Shown: one piece after another, positions 46,676-59,309 of the stretch
How positions within the stretch are numbered: position 1 is the first letter of the stretch
Layout: each line of letters starts with the position of its first letter
Source: Utricularia gibba
Taxonomy: Eukaryota; Streptophyta; Magnoliopsida; Lamiales; Lentibulariaceae
NCBI GenBank assembly: GCA_002189035.1
Contig: NEEC01000018.1
Coordinates: 310,001 to 374,000 of the forward strand
Length of the DNA stretch: 64,000 nt
Direction of reading: 5' to 3'
Position numbers and translations under genes: made by a program
Notes under the pieces: generated by a model
Database searches by the model: none
Told to the model about the DNA's origin: nothing
What the model saw: the letters and a program-made list of their open reading frames with translations, nothing else

Positions 46676-48069
46676 CAAGGCTCGTCTAGTTGCCAAAGGA
46701 TTCGATCAAGTAGATGGGATAGACTACACTGAGACCTTCTCACCAATGGTCCGGCCTAGCACAATCCGACACATTCTGTCCATAGCCCTCATTCACAATT
46801 GGGAGGTCAAACAGCTGGACGTGAAAAATGCATTCCTCCATGGTCAAATAACAGAGAACATATATATGGAACAACCCCCAGATATGAAGGATAAACAACT
46901 CCCTTATCATGTTTGCAAATTGAACAGGGCATTGTACGGACTCAAGCAAGCTCCCCAAGCTTGGTATGATCGCTTCAACTCGTTTTTGTTAAGCATAGGT
47001 TTTTTCTATAGTTTGGTAGACCCTTCACTCTTTATTTCTCACGTTGGAAGTGAAATACTAATTTTGCTTCTATATGTTGATGATATAATTGTTACAGGGA
47101 CAAATTCACAGAACGTACAATGCTTGGTTTCAAAACTATTCCAAGAGTTTGCAATTTTTTTTAGGCGTTCAAGTTCACATGACTACTGATGGGATACATC
47201 TTTTGCAAACTCACTATGCTCTCTCTATTTTGGGCAGATTTGGGCTAAAAGACTACAAACCAGCATTGACCCCTCAGCCCTCGAAGGTGAACCCAAGGCA
47301 GGAATTAGCACCACTTTCTAATCCTACACCTTTCAGAGGTCTTGTTGGTGCCCTCCAATACCTCACCTTCACCCGACCAGACATCACCTTCATTGTGAAT
47401 TATGCTTCACAATTCATGCACTCTCCGATAGTATATCATCAAACATTGGCTACATGGATCTTGAAGTACATCAAAGGCACCTTGAACTATGGAATTCTTC
47501 TCAAACGCATAGCCCCATTACGGCTTGAAGCATATTTAGATGCTGACTGGGCAAGCTGCCCCTACACCTGCCGGTCAATAACTGGCTACTATGTTCTCAT
47601 GGGTGGCAATCCCATTGCTTGGAGCTCCAAGAAACAACATACTATTTCGTGTTCTAGCACTGAAGCTGAATATAGAGCGATGGCAAATACAGTGGCAGAA
47701 TTAACGTGGCTACAACATCTATTGAGTGATCTACGTATTTCACTCAGTTCACCTCTTGTTTTGCACTGTGACAACCTAAGTGCGCTATTCCTCACTGTGA
47801 ACCCAGTTCTTCACGCTAGAAGCAAGCATGTTGAACTTGACTATCACTTTGTGCGAGAGAGGGTTGCCATGGGGTCTTTAGTTACTCATCATATCCCAAC
47901 ACAACACCAAGTAGCTGATCTTTTCACTAAGAGAATGCCCAGTGAACGGCTGCTCTATCTCAGAACCAAACTTAGCTTACAACCTCAGCTAAGTTTGAGG
48001 GGGGGGGGTGTTAACGAATCAACTCAATGGAGAAATAAAGATGCTATAAGAAATAAGGAAGTGGAGTGA
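46676..48069 (+). pseudogene. Copia reverse transcriptase and RNase H, truncated
   Basis: A plus-strand Copia pol 3' part. The RT starts mid-domain at ARLVAKGF and contains [25 protein letters not shown] and an intact YVDD box (about 47075). A short deletion and frameshift in a T-run near 47155 separates it from FFLGVQVH. The RNase H domain is complete in one frame, with AYLDADWA, SSTEAEYRA, HCDNLSAL and HARSKHVELDYHF. The end of the frame runs into the polypurine tract and LTR. It resembles the Ale/Retrofit type; the lineage is tentative. Not functional without its 5' part. Confidence 0.88.
47997..48008 (+). other. Polypurine tract, plus-strand Copia
   Basis: A purine run ending in ten G just before the LTR start TGTTAACG at 48009. 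Confidence 0.7.
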
Positions 48070-48390
48070 TAAGGTTACTGAGGATTCGAAGGTTGGTTAT
48101 CAAAGTAACTAAATGCCCTCAGCTCCCTCCTCAAATCAAGGATTCCAAGTTCTGGGTTTGTTTCTAGCGCATACGTGGTTCCAAGAAGTGGTTAATGATA
48201 GAAATTGCATTAGGAGTATTTTTAGGATCTGCAACAACCCAACTTTGGATTCTATTTAAACCTATTATACCGCAATACATTTTGCATGGTGGAATAATAC
48301 ATTTTTCCTTCTTTATTTGTTTTCCTTCAGCGCCATCGTCTTGGGGTGCCAACTCAACGTTTGAAATCATAGAATGCTGCAGAATCGTTC
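48009..48390 (+). mobile_element. Probable 3' LTR of the plus-strand Copia element
   Basis: Starts TGTTAACG after the polypurine tract and has a TATTTAAA-type motif near 48251. A short LTR suits this lineage. The right end is uncertain, as no second copy or target duplication is visible. Confidence 0.5.
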
Positions 48391-48812
48391 TACTACATCT
48401 CTCGCAATGGGTATTGACTCAATCATGCACGCGAAGCCTTGTATGATGTGGGCGTCGGTCTACTAGGATGCGATATGGTGCATGAAATTCAACATTTTTC
48501 TTTTGTTTTTTGCAAGATTGATTGAAAGTGACTCCAAGTGATGCTCACAACACGAATTGTGAATCAGAATGTGCACAACAGGAGAGCTATAAATGTGTTT
48601 GAAAATAATAAAACAGTTTGTCTGCTTTATAAAAATCAAACTGTCATTGCCGATCCACTCTGATCCCTTCCAACCAATATCTTCCTCTCGTGCTGCATCT
48701 ACTTGCGCCACCATCGATCAAAGTATTTACTAACTCCAGCATTCAAATTTACCTTCTTTCACTAGAAAGCGCTTGTTGCGTCCACAGAATGTCTTTTAAC
48801 TTGGAAATCACG

Positions 48813-48858
48813 TGGGTGGGGGTAGGGTAGGGGTAGGGGTGGGGGTAAGGGTAGGGGC
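48813..48858 (+). repeat. G-rich GGGTA/GGGGTA tract, potential G-quadruplex
   Basis: More than seven runs of three to five G separated by one to three bases. This meets the usual G4 pattern on the plus strand. It resembles telomeric repeats only loosely and lacks TTTAGGG units. Confidence 0.6.
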
Positions 48859-50429
48859 CTTTGAGTGCCCGCTCCCAGTTTCTTTCCTAAGCATTGAAAT
48901 TTGACTACATGCATTTTCATTTCTAAAATTTATTTCTGAAATTGTGGAAGGAACATCATCATCCAGAAGGCTTCGGGCACCCAATTCGGTCGGGGATGTT
49001 GTCTGGTCTCATGGGATGCCCCATCCCATCCCATCCCATCCCATGAAACACACTGTTTGCATTTCTCCTCCACAAAAAACTCGAGGGCACTCCACAATTC
49101 AAATCTACAACATAGAATATTGGGATAGCCCTCTCTCTGCCCACCCACCCACTTGTACTAAAAAGGTATTGGAGCTAATCTAAAACACCTTGAGGACTCG
49201 CTGCACTACAGAAAGCACCCGCCAGGCTGCTTTTGCCTCCTGCTTTCCACCGTAGATTTACACTAACGTCCCTGTGCGAGGTGACGGGTCGAATGGGATT
49301 GCATCTCACCTCATGCTCCTTTGGCTCCATCATCACATTTCTCTCCTACTTTGAAAATAGGTTAAAAGGTTGAAATCACAACGAATTCCTCCTACAAATA
49401 TTTGCTTTTTACAAGCGTGCGGCTGGCGCAATAATAAATAGTGAGGCATCCCACCCACAAAAAGACACTCTTTGAATTGAATTCTAATCCTTAAATCGGT
49501 GACGTTGTTCGGGTAAAGCGAGCAAGTGAAAAGGAGCACAATATTCTGAATAAAACATTCTACTTTTTTCGATGTTCAAATTGTACAACAAAGATGACAA
49601 ACACTTGTGCGTTGGAGAGGGAAACGCTTTCCGTGTTCGCTTCTTTTTTGTGAACCAAAAAGTGATTTTTTTTTTTAAAAAAAATATGTGAACCAACACC
49701 CTCACCTCTTATATGAACAAATATTTGGATAATCCGTAATTATACACAATTAGATATTGAAACTATGCGTTAATGATTGATGCGCGTAATTAGTCAAGGA
49801 GGGTAGGTGATGAAGTGATGAATATGTAAGGCTGCTTAAAGTCGTGAATATGAATATCATACGTGTCACCATCCCAACACACACAAGGCTCGTCAGCATT
49901 TTCGTTCTCTCTGGTGAGTATTGGAAATGTAGACACAAAGTGGGTAGAGATGCGGTCAGGGGGCTCAACAACAGAGCCCCCCGTGGCCGCCTCCCAACTA
50001 GATGTCGTTAATCATACTTTAATGACCTGCCCACCTCGTTTAGTAGCCTGTGTCCCCCTAATCACCCTTGTTAAACGCCGCGCCTCCTCCTCCTCCTCCT
50101 AATACGTAGCTAACACATTCCGTACAAGAGCAATCCATCCGTAGATGCGACTTGGTCGTGATAAGCGTACGGAGTTGGTTTCATCCGGAGGAGGCGCAGC
50201 CGAGGGAACGCGCACCGCACCCATTCTTTGACTTCTTGATGCATGAGCCAACTAGGCTTCCTGAATTATTCAAACTGACTGTGGAAATAGATTTATTTTT
50301 ATGTATACTGTACGTCCATACGTTTGAAAAATCAACTATTTTAAAAATTATTCCTACTTTCCACACATCTATACATAATTCTACTAAAACCTTGAAATGA
50401 TTTTTTAGAATTATATATATATTAACCAA

Positions 50430-50840
50430 TGCTTTTTTAAATGACATATTGAAATTCTTAATAATATTTTTCTGATAGTCTATTGAAATATTATCATTCT
50501 TAAATTACAATTTCAATACATATTTAATAATATAATGCAATATTATAAAATATGATATATATATATATATATATAATTTATATAATATAAAATGATTTTA
50601 AAATGCGATTTTTAATTTAAAATATATAAAATATGATTATTATTAATAAATATGATCAAATGCTTTATTTATTTATAAAATCAATTATCATTATTTTTAT
50701 ATTTCAAATAAGAATTGATTTTACAATAATTATTTTGAAAAAATACTACCAAATCTATATCAATTCTCATTATATTATAATTTTTTTTATTTCAATAGAA
50801 TCAACTCATGATATCATATATGATACATTTTGTACTCTTT
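50430..50840. repeat. AT-rich dispersed repeat, copy 1
   Basis: Shares blocks such as AAATATGATTATTA...AATAAATATGA and the ATTGATT...ATAATTATTTTGAAAAAATAC region with 51270-51665 in the same orientation. Probably two decayed copies of a small element. Confidence 0.5.
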
Positions 50841-51269
50841 AAGTGAGAGTTGGTGTAGTTGCACCCAGGTGGCAAAGAAAAAAAGGTCATTCCCGCAACT
50901 TGTGTGTTATTACAATGATGAATATTCGTCGTGAGGTATCTTCATAAAACAATAGAAATATGAATACAACCTTCCTTTAATTAAATATTGCAGTGTCCGT
51001 ATCAAAGTGTGATGAGTGCTGAGCTCTCATTCCACCCCTATATATAGTGAGTATTTACAACTACTTCAGCGTAAATAAGCGAAGAGATATGATTTTTTTT
51101 AAACAAGCCCACTATGATATATAATATGTATTTATCTAAATAAAAATCATTTAAATAAATTGATGTACCATTCTTATTCTTAAGCATCATTTATTGCTAA
51201 TTGTCATCATCTTATGGTCAAAACCCAAACATGTAATAACTTCAATATGCATGAAATCCTTGCTTTTAT

Positions 51270-51665
51270 AATTAGAATTGAATATTTGGTATGTTTTTTG
51301 GAGTTTTAGGCAACGTTTAAAAAATTAATTCACTTCCATAAAATCAATTTTTATTTCATTTGAATCAGAAGAGAATAATTTCTCTATTAGGAGTAATTTT
51401 TTATAATTGATTTTGAAATTTGAATTGTAATTATACACTATTTATCTTAACTATAGATTTATATAATATTTTATGATATAAATAATTTATAAAGTATGAG
51501 TTTTTTAATTTATACATTTTTTAAATATGATTATTAATAAATATGAGTAAATGTTTCTTGTTTTTTTTAAAAAAAATTGAAATATGAATCAATTCTATAA
51601 TAAATATTTTCAGAAAAATACTTAAAAAATATATTGATTATTATTTTATTATGATTTTCAATTCT
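51270..51665. repeat. AT-rich dispersed repeat, copy 2
   Basis: Related to 50430-50840. No terminal structure could be fixed. Confidence 0.5.
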
Positions 51666-52346
51666 ATATTCTTTTTCGAAAAACCTACCTTCTTCAGCTC
51701 TCATTATTACTATTTTTTTTTATTATCGAGAATTTATTCCATGTCTTTCCGACAAACTTTTCGTCCTAATGTGGTCCCGCGGAGGCAATGGTTTCTCATT
51801 TTTATGCTTTTTTTTCCCTCTATTGAGAATGATTTATCAATGATGGTACACGGTAAATACTAGTCCGGCACGCACGAGATTCTTCATTTATAGAACAGAC
51901 TTTTCCCACGCCCATCACTTTCTTGGACGAAGAAGGAAGCTTCCTAACACAATCATTAATCTGGAAATTGTTTTTGATATCGAATTTTAAAATCAAAATT
52001 GATTTTAAAAATATAGAGAAAACACATGACCAGGTTTGCAGTGCATGCGTTCCCGTTGTACTGTAGGAAGCTGGCTTCCTACGAACAGAACACTATAACA
52101 AAAACCATGAAGACAAGAGCGAAACATTAAATGAAGCTAGGGCAGGCTTTTTCTTGTTCTTGTGAGAAGGCCAGGGCGTGGATCGTACCACCGAGTACGG
52201 TATTCCGGCAGTAAAAGGGGTTGGGAAGCTCCATTTTGCACTCACTCGCGCGTGGCGCGTGGAGTAATAGATTTTTTTTAGAGAAGTAAACGTACCATTT
52301 TCCGCCTTTTTTTGTGACGGACAACAATTCATGAGGCCCGAGGGTG

Positions 52347-52354
52347 TATAAATA
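52347..52354 (+). promoter_or_regulatory. TATA box of the proton ATPase gene
   Basis: TATAAATA about 215 bp upstream of the ATG, implying a leader of roughly 190 nt. A good match to the plant consensus; no other strong candidate lies closer. Confidence 0.6.
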
Positions 52355-52568
52355 CGCGCAGTGAGGGTGGTGGAGGTTGAGTGCAGCTTTCTCACGCATC
52401 TTCAATTAATTTCCGCACCTTTCTTCCGCGTTCTGCGGAATCTCATACTTTCCGGCGAGTTTTAAGGTTTCCGTCCAATCACGAATCTCTGCCGAACTTC
52501 ATATCTGCATCGCTCTCTGTCTAGTCTAAGACTTGTGTCGTTTGGTTTTACTTTGTTGTTAGGTAGAA

Positions 52569-55500
52569 ATGGCGGCGGCGGCGGATGAAGCGATGGAGGC
52601 GCTCAAGAGAGAAGCAGTTGATATGGTATCCGCGTTATTTCTTTTCTTGATTTTGATTTAATTTTGCTGCTCTTTTTTTTTTATACTGATGAGTTTTTCC
52701 AACTCCGGTACAGGAGAATATACCAATCGAAGAGGTATTTGAACAGCTGAGATGTAATAGGGAGGGATTATCTTCCGATGGTGCTAAACAGAGGCTTGAG
52801 ATTTATGGCCCAAACAAGCTTGAGGAAAAGGAGGTGAGCTTTTATGATTAATTCTTCCATTTTCCTTGTTTACGGATTGATTTTTTGGATTGTGTGTTTT
52901 GTATATTTTTCCTTCTGAAGCCATCGTCGCATGCTTGAATTCGCAGGAGAGTAAGATTTTGAAGTTTTTGGGGTTCATGTGGAATCCTCTGTCGTGGGTG
53001 ATGGAGGCAGCAGCTATTATGGCTATAGCTCTTGCAAATGGAGGAGTTAGTAGTTCTCATAGCGCTATCTTTCTTGGCTATTTTTCCTTCTCTGAAATTA
53101 ATGGTAATGCTTTACATTGCCTGTTTTCCAGGGGAGGCCACCAGATTGGCAGGATTTTGTTGGAATCATTACTCTCCTTGTAATAAATTCAACCATAAGT
53201 TTCATTGAGGAGAACAATGCTGGAAATGCGGCTGCTGCTCTCATGGCTCGTCTTGCACCCAAAGCGAAGGTGTTTGGCTCGTTTATTATTATTTTTTTTT
53301 ATGTTGAGAATGTTTAAGCGGACTAAAACTTTTATAGGTGGCTATTACTTATTCACGGGCTGATTTGAGATGATTCTCTGCTCTTAACTTGTTAAGGTTC
53401 TTCGAGATGGACGTTGGGTTGAGGAAGATGCTGCGGTCCTTGTTCCTGGTGACATCATTAGTATCAAGCTGGGTGATATTGTTCCTGCAGATGCCCGTCT
53501 TCTTGATGGAGATCCATTAAAGATAGACCAGGTGCTTGGAACATTTGCTATTTCGTTTGCACTTACAATCCTTTATTAGCCATAACATAATGATGCATTT
53601 CCTTGCAGTCTGCTCTTACAGGTGAGTCCCTTCCAGTGACTAAAGGGCCAGGGGATGGTGTGTATTCAGGCTCTACAGTTAAGCAAGGAGAGATTGAAGC
53701 AGTTGTTATCGCAACTGGTGTACACAGTTTCTTTGGGAAGGCTGCTCACCTGGTAGACTCCACCCATCAAGTGGGGCATTTTCAGAAGGTGATCTTGAAA
53801 AAGAGACTAAGAACATGTGTTTAACAAATGAGGAAATCTAGCTCATTTTGAACGATCGCCCCATCTTTTTTTCTTTTTATGTGTTTTTCTTTTCATTTCA
53901 TCCTCACTATGTACTTTATTGCCATCTCTGGTTAAGCCCGTTTTCTGGGGGTTGCAGGTTTTGACAGCAATTGGTAATTTCTGCATATGCTCCATTGCGG
54001 TTGGGATGGTTATTGAAATCATAGTAATGTACCCCATTCAGCATCGCCCATACCGTACTGGAATTGATAATTTGCTCGTGCTCCTTATCGGAGGAATTCC
54101 AATTGCAATGCCAACTGTTTTGTCTGTTACTATGGCTATAGGTTCTCACCGTTTATCCCAGCAGGTAACACTTCTACCTGGGAGTAGCCAGAGAACTTTT
54201 TCAATGTATGTACCGATTTCATTCTCATTGTTTTATGCATCAGGGGGCCATCACAAAGAGGATGACAGCAATTGAAGAAATGGCTGGAATGGATGTTCTT
54301 TGCAGCGATAAAACTGGAACATTGACATTGAACAAACTAACTGTTGACAAGAATCTTATCGAGGTCAAAACATAGTAGACTGCTTATAGAAATAAACTCT
54401 ATTTTTCACTTTCCAATTTCATGTTCAATGTTCATCACCTCAGGTCTTCTCTAAAGGAGTGGATGCAGATACTGTTGTATTAATGGCTGCCCAAGCTTCT
54501 CGGCTTGAAAACCAGGATGCGATCGATGCTGCAATCGTGGGGATGCTAGCAGATCCTAAGGAGGTATGATTAGTTGGTGGGGAGCATTATATGCAGTGAG
54601 TACTGCCATAGGGGTGGGAAAGGTTTTGAAACAACTGGCTTATTTTGCTTAATTTTCATGCTCAAATGAAAGGCAAGGGCAGGAATCCAAGAGGTTCATT
54701 TCCTGCCATTCAATCCAACAGATAAGAGAACAGCTTTAACATACATTGATCATGAAGGCAAGATGCATCGTGTTAGCAAAGGTGCTCCTGAACAGGTACA
54801 CTCAAAGTTTTAAGAGAATAGTACAAGTGCATTGTCATCTTGACCATGTTTAATACGTTTTTGTTATCAGATATTAAATCTTTCATATAACAAATCCGAG
54901 ATAGAGCGGAGAGTGCATTCTGTCATTGACAAGTTTGCGGAGCGCGGATTGCGATCTCTAGCAGTTGCATACCAGGTAATTGTTGTACAGTGAACTAATG
55001 CGTGGAGTTTTCCATGTGTTGATAGCCTCTTTTCTTGCAGGAAGTTCCTGAATGTAGAAAGGATAGTCCTGGAGGTCCGTGGAAATTCATAGGCCTCATG
55101 CCGCTGTTTGACCCTCCTCGGCATGATAGTGCTGAAACAATCAGAAGAGCTCTGAATTTGGGTGTCAATGTCAAGATGATTACTGGTACAAATTTTACAC
55201 TAACTTCTGGTTTTGATAATACAACCCGAAATTAAACTAAAAGAGTTAAATTGAATCAGGCATACTTACTTTAATAGCTGCATCTTGCAACCCTCGCTAA
55301 TGATCACTCTACTGATGCAACGAAATCAAGAATTGTCCATATGCCCTTGATATTCCAGGTGATCAACTAGCAATCGGCAAGGAAACAGGACGCCGCTTGG
55401 GTATGGGCACAAACATGTACCCTTCGTCTTCATTGTTAGGACAAGACAAGGATGAGTCTATAGTTGCGCTGCCTGTTGACGAGTTGATTGAGCAGGCTGA

Positions 55501-57571
55501 TGGTTTTGCTGGTGTTTTCCCCGGTAAGACTATTTCTCTTTTCTTTCTTTCGCATCCAAAGATACTTTATGCAGCTGAGCACAGCATAGGATAGATTGCA
55601 TCAAGGGCATATCGTACGATATAGTTTTCACTTTATGGTGTGCATGGTTATATTTTTTTACTTGCAGAGCACAAATACGAGATTGTTAAGCGTTTGCAAG
55701 CTCGGAAACATATTTGTGGGATGACTGGTGATGGTGTCAATGATGCTCCTGCTCTGAAAAAGGCTGATATTGGAATAGCCGTTGCTGATGCTACTGATGC
55801 TGCTCGAAGCGCATCTGATATTGTGCTGACTGAACCTGGTTTGAGTGTCATAATCAGTGCTGTGCTTACTAGTCGGGCAATCTTTCAGAGGATGAAGAAT
55901 TACACAGTACGCATGCATAACCCTCATATCCAATATTATCATTAAATGTTTCTCTCTAACGTAGATTTAATATGATGAAGCAGTCTGAATTCTGAAAATT
56001 CTGTATTTTCTGCTATCATAACATTGATCTTGATGAGCTGTTAGACTGAAAAGTGTCCTTTTAACGCAGATATATGCTGTGTCCATCACAATTCGTATTG
56101 TGGTAAGTTTTGGAAGTCTTCATATTTGAAGATAATAAATGGCATCATCATGCGGGCTAAATTCTCGTTGTTAAAAGGCTATCAAAGACATCGTTGGTTT
56201 GCGACTAATGAGTAATGACTGCTGGTATCTTACTATGTTATTTTGCAGGTCGGCTTTATGCTGCTGGCTCTTATCTGGAGGTTCGACTTCCCACCTTTTA
56301 TGGTTCTGATAATTGCAATATTAAATGATGGTAAGTAGTTCTCTCATCTTCTCATTGTAAATCTCTAGTCATGCAAGTCAACAGGTCTTGCTTCCCCTGC
56401 CTGCTTTAAATCCTTGATGGAGAATGAACTCTGAGGCTATTTTGTGGATTGCAGGTACCATCATGACGATATCAAAGGATCGTGTTAAACCATCACCATT
56501 GCCAGATAGCTGGAAGTTGGCTGAAATTTTTGCCACGGGAATAGTTCTTGGTGGTTACTTAGCAATGATGACCGTTATATTCTTCTGGTTAGCATATGAC
56601 ACTAACTTTTTCACGGTAAGTATTTTTTGTTCTTTTTTTTAGGGAGATTGATGGATGGATTTCCCTAACATTCATTGTGTTGCACTCACTTGTAGAGAAC
56701 ATTTGGGGTTCCATCCTTGGAAGGAAATAGAACCCGTAACTTCAGAAGGCTTGCCTCTGCTGTATATCTGCAAGTGAGCATAGTTAGCCAAGCTCTAATC
56801 TTTGTGACAAGATCAAGAAGCTGGTCTTTCGTTGAGCGTCCTGGATTTTTGCTCATGATAGCCTTCGTTATCGCTCAGCTTGTAAGCCAACTCCGCCTTT
56901 GGTTTCACTTTCCTTAAAACAGGCAATTATGCTTCTCTGAACACTGCTACCAACCATGGTTGACGCAGATTGCAACCTTGATTGCTGTGTACGCAAACTG
57001 GAGTTTTGCTGCAATTGAAGGTATTGGATGGGGTTGGGCTGGCGTTATCTGGCTATACAACATCATATTCTACTTCCCACTGGATCCAATCAAGTTCTTC
57101 ATTCGATATGCCTTGAGTGGCAGAGCTTGGGATCTTGTCATCGAGCAGAGGGTACGGCGTTGCATGATTCCACATCCGTGGGAACCTCGGTTTTAATCAT
57201 TTTCCTGATTTTGCAGATCGCGTTCACTAGGAAAAAGGACTTCGGTAAAGAAGATCGTGAACTTAAATGGGCACAGGCACAAAGAACCCTCCACGGTCTC
57301 CAGCAACCCGTGCCTCAAACCCGTGAGCGCACTACCTACCATGAACTTAACCAGATTGCGGAGGAAGCAAGACGAAGAGCCGAGATGGCAAGGTACGATA
57401 CCGATGCACATATTCAGCATTTAAAGGTGTTTGAATCCGTTACTTGGCAAATGGATGTGTGCTGGGTGATGCAGGTTTAGGGAACTTACCACCCTGAAAG
57501 GCCACGTTGAATCCGTTATTAAGATGAAGAACCTGGACATAGATACAATCCAACAGTCGTACACTGTTTGA
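52569..57571 (+). CDS. Plasma-membrane H+-ATPase (P3A-type, AHA family)
   Basis: Pumps protons out of the cell using ATP, energising transport and acidifying the wall. Coding exons: 52569-52625, 52714-52833, 52947-53045, 53132-53269, 53397-53531, 53609-53788, 53958-54164, 54244-54363, 54444-54563, 54673-54795, 54871-54975, 55041-55185, 55359-55523, 55668-55906, 56070-56102, 56249-56330, 56455-56615, 56696-56881, 56969-57151, 57217-57392 and 57475-57571; all phases agree and the total is 956 codons plus TGA. Actuator TGES is at 187-190, phosphorylated Asp334 in CSDKTGTLT, hinge GDGVND at 592-597 and membrane Asp689 in ILNDG (equivalent to AHA2 D684). The autoinhibitory C-terminus ends QQSYTV, with penultimate Thr955 for 14-3-3 activation. 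Full length and apparently functional. Convergent with the alpha-expansin 767 bp downstream. Confidence 0.97.
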
Positions 57572-58338
57572 GAGAAATGCACAACATGATAACGCTGCAA
57601 ATGTGACTTGACACATGGGGGTGGAGGGATTCACCAACGCCTCTCGTTTCCAGGTGCACGTTGTGAGTGAAGACGAGGAGCGCCTAGGCGCCTGTACTAT
57701 TTTCATTGTATTTCTGGGCTTTTTTAGTCCATGTGCTTTTGACTACTTAATCCTTGGAATAACCCCTGAATTCTCAGATGAAGCCGTGTGGCATGGCGAG
57801 GTTCAAAAAAAGAGAGTAGGTGCAGGAGGCGCATTATTACAATACATCATAGCATCCTTATTTAGAAGGCGTAGGATGTGCAGAATCACGACCACATCCA
57901 ACTTGTTAAATAAACTACACAACTCAGTGACACCCTCCTCTCTTTCTATTTATATATATCTGAGGACCATGACATCCCACCGTATGATGATACCCACTGT
58001 CATTCCTTACCATCCATCCGTTGATGTGTTTCGAGCGAAATGCCGCTGATAAAGCAGATATTCTCGCAATCATATTTGGAGTTGGGAAATAAGATAACTG
58101 TCTCTTTTTGTGTTGGCGTGATTGTGATTACACACACACATGGCCCTGCTTAATTCAAATCGCATTTATTCATCAACTGTTGTCGCAAAGTAAGACCAGC
58201 GGGACCCACTGCATGTGCACAGCTGCGTTTTCTAATGCATCACGTGCATAATCTTCTTGCCCCCGCAAAATTAACACCATTTTAATCCACATAATCAATT
58301 ATTTTACCCTTCGAGTAAATAATTATTAAGACAAGCGT
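57572..58338. other. Intergenic space between convergent ATPase and expansin genes
   Basis: Should hold both 3' UTRs. The open frame at 57615-58049 has no recognisable similarity and is probably chance. An ACAC run lies near 58131-58140. Confidence 0.5.
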
Positions 58339-59136
58339 TCACTGGAACTGGGCGCCGGCATACGTTTGTCCGAACGACCAGTTCGGCGGCGCTACGTTGT
58401 AAGAAACCAAACTCGCGCCGTCGCCGGTGACGATTCTGAAGGACAAGCTCTGGCCGTCAAGCAAAGAATTGCTCTGCCAATTTTGCCCCCAGTTTCGCGA
58501 CATTGGCTGCCACCCAGTCCTCGACCCCTTCACATACACCTCATGGACGTCGCCGGCGCCGCCGACATTCGTAATGAGGACAAGATTGAAGAAAGAGTGA
58601 CCGTTAATGGTGAATCGGATCCCACCCCTCTTCCGGCAAGGGACCCTTGTGTATATAACAGGGACTACCCCTGCCCTGTACTGCGCGATACGGAGGAAAG
58701 CGGGCTCCGATAAATCGAAATGCTGGTTTGGGGGATCGCACCAGCCGCCGGGAGGGCAGAAGTTAGTCGCCGTAACGGTGATGGAGCCACGGAGGCAGAG
58801 TGGGGTGCTGTGGCACATCAATTGGTAGCAGGATCCACAGCTGAGGCCGTTGTTGAACAGCGCTGAACTTAGTGCTGCCGTTTCGGTGCCGTACCCTTGA
58901 CTGTACAAGTTACCGTACCCGCACGCCCCACCTACAACAAAAGTATCTTCAGATTTTTGTTCACATTGGGAAATAGTTTTCGAATACGTCGTACCCATTG
59001 TGCCGGAGGCGTCGCCTCCGCCATAGAAGGTGGCGCGGGCGTTGATCCAGTCGGAGGCGTAGCCTTGCGCGGGATTGACCGCGAAGAGGACAAAGCCGAT
59101 TGGGAAGAGGATGGGGATGCGTAGATGGAGATGCAT
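58339..59136 (-). CDS. Alpha-expansin
   Basis: A secreted, non-enzymatic wall-loosening protein acting at acid pH. Coding exons on the minus strand are 59136-58995 and 58931-58339 (244 residues). The start [15 protein letters not shown] is followed by a hydrophobic signal peptide with likely cleavage after ...AQG. Domain 1 (six-stranded double-psi barrel) has [35 protein letters not shown], the alpha-type [12 protein letters not shown] segment with the HFD motif, and conserved Cys. Domain 2 (CBM63-like) has [16 protein letters not shown] and SFGQTY.GAQ. The 63-nt intron (58994-58932) is GT-AG, at the conserved position between MG and GACGYG, and is stop-free in frame. The longer upstream frame (to 59280) is rejected as start because it would bury the signal peptide. 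Intact; convergent with the proton ATPase. Confidence 0.93.
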   Translation of the reverse strand: MHLHLRIPILFPIGFVLFAVNPAQGYASDWINARATFYGGGDASGTMGTTYSKTISQCEQKSEDTFVVGGACGYGNLYSQGYGTETAALSSALFNNGLSCGSCYQLMCHSTPLCLRGSITVTATNFCPPGGWCDPPNQHFDLSEPAFLRIAQYRAGVVPVIYTRVPCRKRGGIRFTINGHSFFNLVLITNVGGAGDVHEVYVKGSRTGWQPMSRNWGQNWQSNSLLDGQSLSFRIVTGDGASLVSYNVAPPNWSFGQTYAGAQFQ

Positions 59137-59298
59137 CTCGTGTCTGGGGCTGAAGGAAGAAGTGAAGTGGAATAAATACAGTAAAAGAACGCTACAGTCG
59201 TCAAGTTGACGGGAAGATGGGGCCATGGAAGCCAAAGTAGCTCTTGCCTTCCATAGCAGTTTTCTGAGTAGGAGGAACACAGCAACGACGACAGAACT

Positions 59299-59304
59299 AT
59301 ATAC
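59299..59304 (-). promoter_or_regulatory. Possible TATA box of the expansin gene
   Basis: TATATA about 163 bp upstream of the ATG on the minus strand. Placement fits, but the motif is short in AT-rich DNA. Confidence 0.35.
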
Positions 59305-59309
59305 CGACC

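Larger units (their letters stand above)
48391..52340. other. Intergenic region upstream of the proton ATPase
   Basis: No genes recognised. It contains a G-rich tract (48813-48858), a CCCAT run at about 49019-49043, a TCC run at about 50083-50100, (TA)n near 50556-50573, and two related AT-rich blocks (50430-50840 and 51270-51665). The distal 1-2 kb presumably hold ATPase promoter elements. Confidence 0.45.

Noticed and set aside
48813-48858. Interstitial telomere repeat
   Set aside because: The plant unit TTTAGGG is absent; the units are GGGTA/GGGGTA and irregular.
57615-58049. 144-codon open frame after the ATPase
   Set aside because: It lies in the ATPase 3' region, lacks recognisable domains and has no promoter or splice context; likely chance.
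59137-59280. N-terminal extension of the expansin to an upstream ATG
   Set aside because: It would add 48 residues before a clear signal peptide; the ATG at 59136 gives the normal expansin layout.
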